The translations under genes and the position numbers were made by a program. From Leptolyngbya sp. PLA1 (GTDB taxonomy: Bacteria > Planctomycetota > Phycisphaerae > Phycisphaerales > UBA1924), in NCBI GenBank assembly GCA_021405315.1, contig QWIH01000014.1:1-64000 (forward strand): a DNA stretch of 64,000 bases, in the 5' to 3' direction. Every line of letters begins with the position of its first letter. Position 1 is the stretch's first letter. The notes beneath the pieces were generated by a model, which was not told the origin of the DNA, made no database searches, and saw only the letters and a program-made list of their open reading frames with translations. Below, one piece after another: positions 61,846 to 64,000 of the stretch.

Positions 61846-62913
61846 TCAACGGTGACCGACGTCCGGGGCGTTCGTTCGGGCGGCGCTGACCGTGAGCGGG
61901 ACGGCGCCGTACGCCTCGGCGGTCACGGTTGGGGCGGACACCCGCAGCCGGCGAGATCGAGGGTCGATTCCCCGATCCGTCATCAGCTTCCGGAGTGCGC
62001 CGGGTTGGGCGAACTCCACGTCCTCTTCGAAGACGTCGCGGGTTTCGATCGTGCCGCCGAACCTCGCCAGCAGCGCTCGGCAGAGGCTGGCGACAAGGTC
62101 CTCGGGCGCGGAAGCCCCGGCGGTGACGAGCACGGTCTCGGCTCCCGTGCCGAACCAGGACCAGTCGACCTCGGAGACGTCGTCCAGCAGCCGCGCCGGT
62201 GTGCCCACGTTCGCGGCGATCTCGGTGAGGCGCACCGAGTTCGATGAGTTCTTGGAGCCGATCACGAGCACAAGGTCGCACTCCGGGGCGATCGTCCGCA
62301 CCGCGTGCTGTCTGTTGGTGGTTGCGTAGCAGATGTCCTCGCTCGGGGGCGACTTGATGCCGGGGAACGCCCGCTTGAGCGCCTCGATGATGAGGCCCGC
62401 GTCGTCGGTGGAGAGCGTGGTCTGCGTGAGGTACACCAGCTTCTCGGGATCGCGAATCGTGAGCCCCGGGATGTCATCCGGGCTTTCGACCACCTGTGTG
62501 GCGTCCGGCGCTTCGCCCGTGGTGCCGATGACTTCCTGGTGGTTCTTGTGGCCCACGAGCAGGATCTGGTACCCCTGGCGGGCGTACCGCACCGCCTCCG
62601 CATGCACCTTGGTGACGAGCGGGCAGGTCGCGTCGATGGCGGTCAGGCCGCGTGCGCGCGCCCGGGCCCGCACGTCCGGGGGAATGCCGTGAGCGGAAAA
62701 GACCACGATCTTCCCCGCGGGGACCTCGTCAACGTCATCCACAAACTTCACGCCCCGAGAGATGAACCGTCCGACGACGTGGCGGTTGTGCACGATCTCG
62801 TGGTAGACGTACAACTCCTCGCCCGGGAAGAGATCGAGCACCTGGTCAACGACGTCGATGGCCATATGCACCCCGGCGCAGAAGCCCCTGGGGTTGGCGA
62901 GGATCAGCCGCAT
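61846..62913 (-). CDS. ispH: 4-hydroxy-3-methylbut-2-enyl diphosphate reductase
   Basis: A 355-residue iron-sulfur enzyme for the last step of the MEP pathway, giving IPP and DMAPP. C12 (GFCAGV), the Cys of DATCPLVTKVH and that of EDICYATTNRQ are the three cluster ligands; also seen are VYHEIVHN, SAHGIPP, IGSKNSSNS and TAGASAPE, all typical of IspH. The C-terminus is ~40 residues longer than in E. coli. ATG 62913 has TAGCAT ending 5 bases upstream. It heads the run ispH-rlmN-TIGR02206-wecA-like-O-antigen ligase-like. Confidence 0.96.
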   Translation of the reverse strand: MRLILANPRGFCAGVHMAIDVVDQVLDLFPGEELYVYHEIVHNRHVVGRFISRGVKFVDDVDEVPAGKIVVFSAHGIPPDVRARARARGLTAIDATCPLVTKVHAEAVRYARQGYQILLVGHKNHQEVIGTTGEAPDATQVVESPDDIPGLTIRDPEKLVYLTQTTLSTDDAGLIIEALKRAFPGIKSPPSEDICYATTNRQHAVRTIAPECDLVLVIGSKNSSNSVRLTEIAANVGTPARLLDDVSEVDWSWFGTGAETVLVTAGASAPEDLVASLCRALLARFGGTIETRDVFEEDVEFAQPGALRKLMTDRGIDPRSRRLRVSAPTVTAEAYGAVPLTVSAARTNAPDVGHR

Positions 62914-62918
62914 GGGGG

Positions 62919-62924
62919 ATGCTA
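62919..62924 (-). promoter_or_regulatory. TANNNT -10 box of ispH (leaderless)
   Basis: TAGCAT on the minus strand ends 5 bases before ATG 62913; the gap is CCCCC, so no ribosome site exists. Confidence 0.7.
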
Positions 62925-63009
62925 GGGTGGCAAGGCCTGTGCTCCGGCAGGACCGGCGGAGTTAGGACTTCGTCAAGATTCAACCGCCGGTTGCGTCGCG
63001 GGGTTCCGG

Positions 63010-63028
63010 CGCGGTACAACGAACCGCG
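63010..63028. other. Inverted repeat between ispH and the next gene
   Basis: CGCGGT (63010-63015) and ACCGCG (63023-63028) form a perfect 6-base dyad with a 7-base loop. Just upstream lies CAACC-GCC-GGTTG. The role is unknown; an operator for one of the divergent genes is possible. Confidence 0.3.
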
Positions 63029-63121
63029 TCGGTCAAGCCGGTGTCGAGTGTTTGGCTTCATATCGGGTGCGTGCCGGTCTATGCTTCGGCCCTCAGGGGT
63101 GGTCTGGGAGTCCCAGGACGT

Positions 63122-63511
63122 ATGGAAGGCGTGAGGCCCTGGCACATCGTGCTCTTCGCCGCCGCAGCGCTCGCGCTGGGGCTCGGTTTCTTCTGGCAAC
63201 TCAGGTCCGGCGAAGAGATCGAGAAGGCGACGACCGTCGTGATTGTGGACATCGCGACCGGCGATCTGTACGAGTGCGACCGTCCGTCGAGCGGGGGTCT
63301 GCTTTTTCCGCTGAAGAACCCCGACACGCAGAAGGCCCTCATGCTGCCCGCCGAGCGGGAGGGTGATGTTTGGAAGGTCTCCTCGAGGTACCTTCCCTTG
63401 GCGGCGTCCCTCGTCGAGAAAGAAGCCGGCGAGGTGGCGCTGAACAAGGCCACCGGCCAGGTAAAGGTCAAGTCCCCCGAACCGATCAAACGCAAGCTTG
63501 CCGAGAAGTGA
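63122..63511 (+). CDS. Small single-pass membrane protein preceding a pseudopilin
   Basis: A 129-residue protein from ATG 63122 with a TATGCT -10 box at 63080-63085. One transmembrane segment (about residues 9-26) is followed by a soluble domain with the phrases VVIVDIATGDLYECDRP and GDVWKVSSRYLP. I do not recognise a family. A pseudopilin gene starts 3 bases after its stop, so the two are co-transcribed; compare the reverse order of pseudopilin and small membrane protein at 20.5-21.7 kb. Confidence 0.7.
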   Translation: MEGVRPWHIVLFAAAALALGLGFFWQLRSGEEIEKATTVVIVDIATGDLYECDRPSSGGLLFPLKNPDTQKALMLPAEREGDVWKVSSRYLPLAASLVEKEAGEVALNKATGQVKVKSPEPIKRKLAEK

Positions 63512-63514
63512 CGC

Positions 63515-64000
<486 letters not shown>

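Overview
The window reads as chromosomal DNA from a high-G+C planctomycete, most likely of the Phycisphaerae type. This is inferred from gene content and sequence style. Two exported proteins end in paired dockerin-like calcium loops without any cellulosome genes, three pseudopilin-type proteins are scattered through the window, and exported beta-helix and Ig-like proteins are common. No rRNA, tRNA, CRISPR array, transposase or prophage gene was seen. Genes are packed on both strands, with many 4-base start/stop overlaps.

Layout. 1-7.5 kb: the end of a TPR protein, then two large secreted proteins with dockerin-like tails (an M12B-like metallopeptidase and a protein built of ~183-residue repeats). 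7.5-12.1 kb: gltX, two DUF2959-type lipoproteins, two bactofilin-family proteins and a small BamE-like lipoprotein. 12.1-20.3 kb: comB, the elongation pair PBP2-RodA, rsmG, a PrsW-like membrane protease and a DinG-like helicase. 20.4-28.3 kb: a pseudopilin plus small membrane protein, cysteine dioxygenase, a secreted M14 peptidase, a thioredoxin-like protein and mutS. 28.4-31.8 kb: a canonical ketoacyl synthase, a degenerate GxxExxY protein and a second ketoacyl synthase with altered active-site residues. 31.9-38.5 kb: an M3 oligopeptidase, a beta-CASP nuclease, two histidine kinases and an EEP-family hydrolase.

38.6-43.4 kb: a lysine-rich HU-like protein with its own promoter and terminator, a beta-helix/PA14 exported protein and two glycosyltransferase-like genes. 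43.4-50.6 kb (minus strand): DUF4870 protein, pseudopilin, nadK, dxs, a polyprenyl synthetase, a PTS IIA/PtsN protein and rsmB. 50.6-53.8 kb: a histidine kinase coupled to a receiver-XRE regulator, then a PrpB-like lyase. 53.9-62.9 kb (minus strand): fusA behind a long leader, and the run ispH-rlmN-TIGR02206 protein-wecA-like-O-antigen-ligase-like. 63.1-64 kb: a small membrane protein and a third, incomplete, pseudopilin.

Functional themes. Cell envelope: PBP2, RodA, the bactofilins, the WecA-like and O-antigen-ligase-like genes, and isoprenoid supply through Dxs, IspH and the polyprenyl synthetase, which provide the lipid carrier used by the WecA-like enzyme. Translation: GltX, EF-G, RsmG, RsmB and RlmN. 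Signalling: three histidine kinases, only one of which has an adjacent regulator.

The most general observation is that at least 14 genes carry a TANNNT hexamer ending only 5-10 bases before the start codon, with no Shine-Dalgarno sequence. This predicts widespread leaderless or near-leaderless transcription. Other genes have a clear AGGAG-type site and a longer leader, so both initiation modes appear to coexist.
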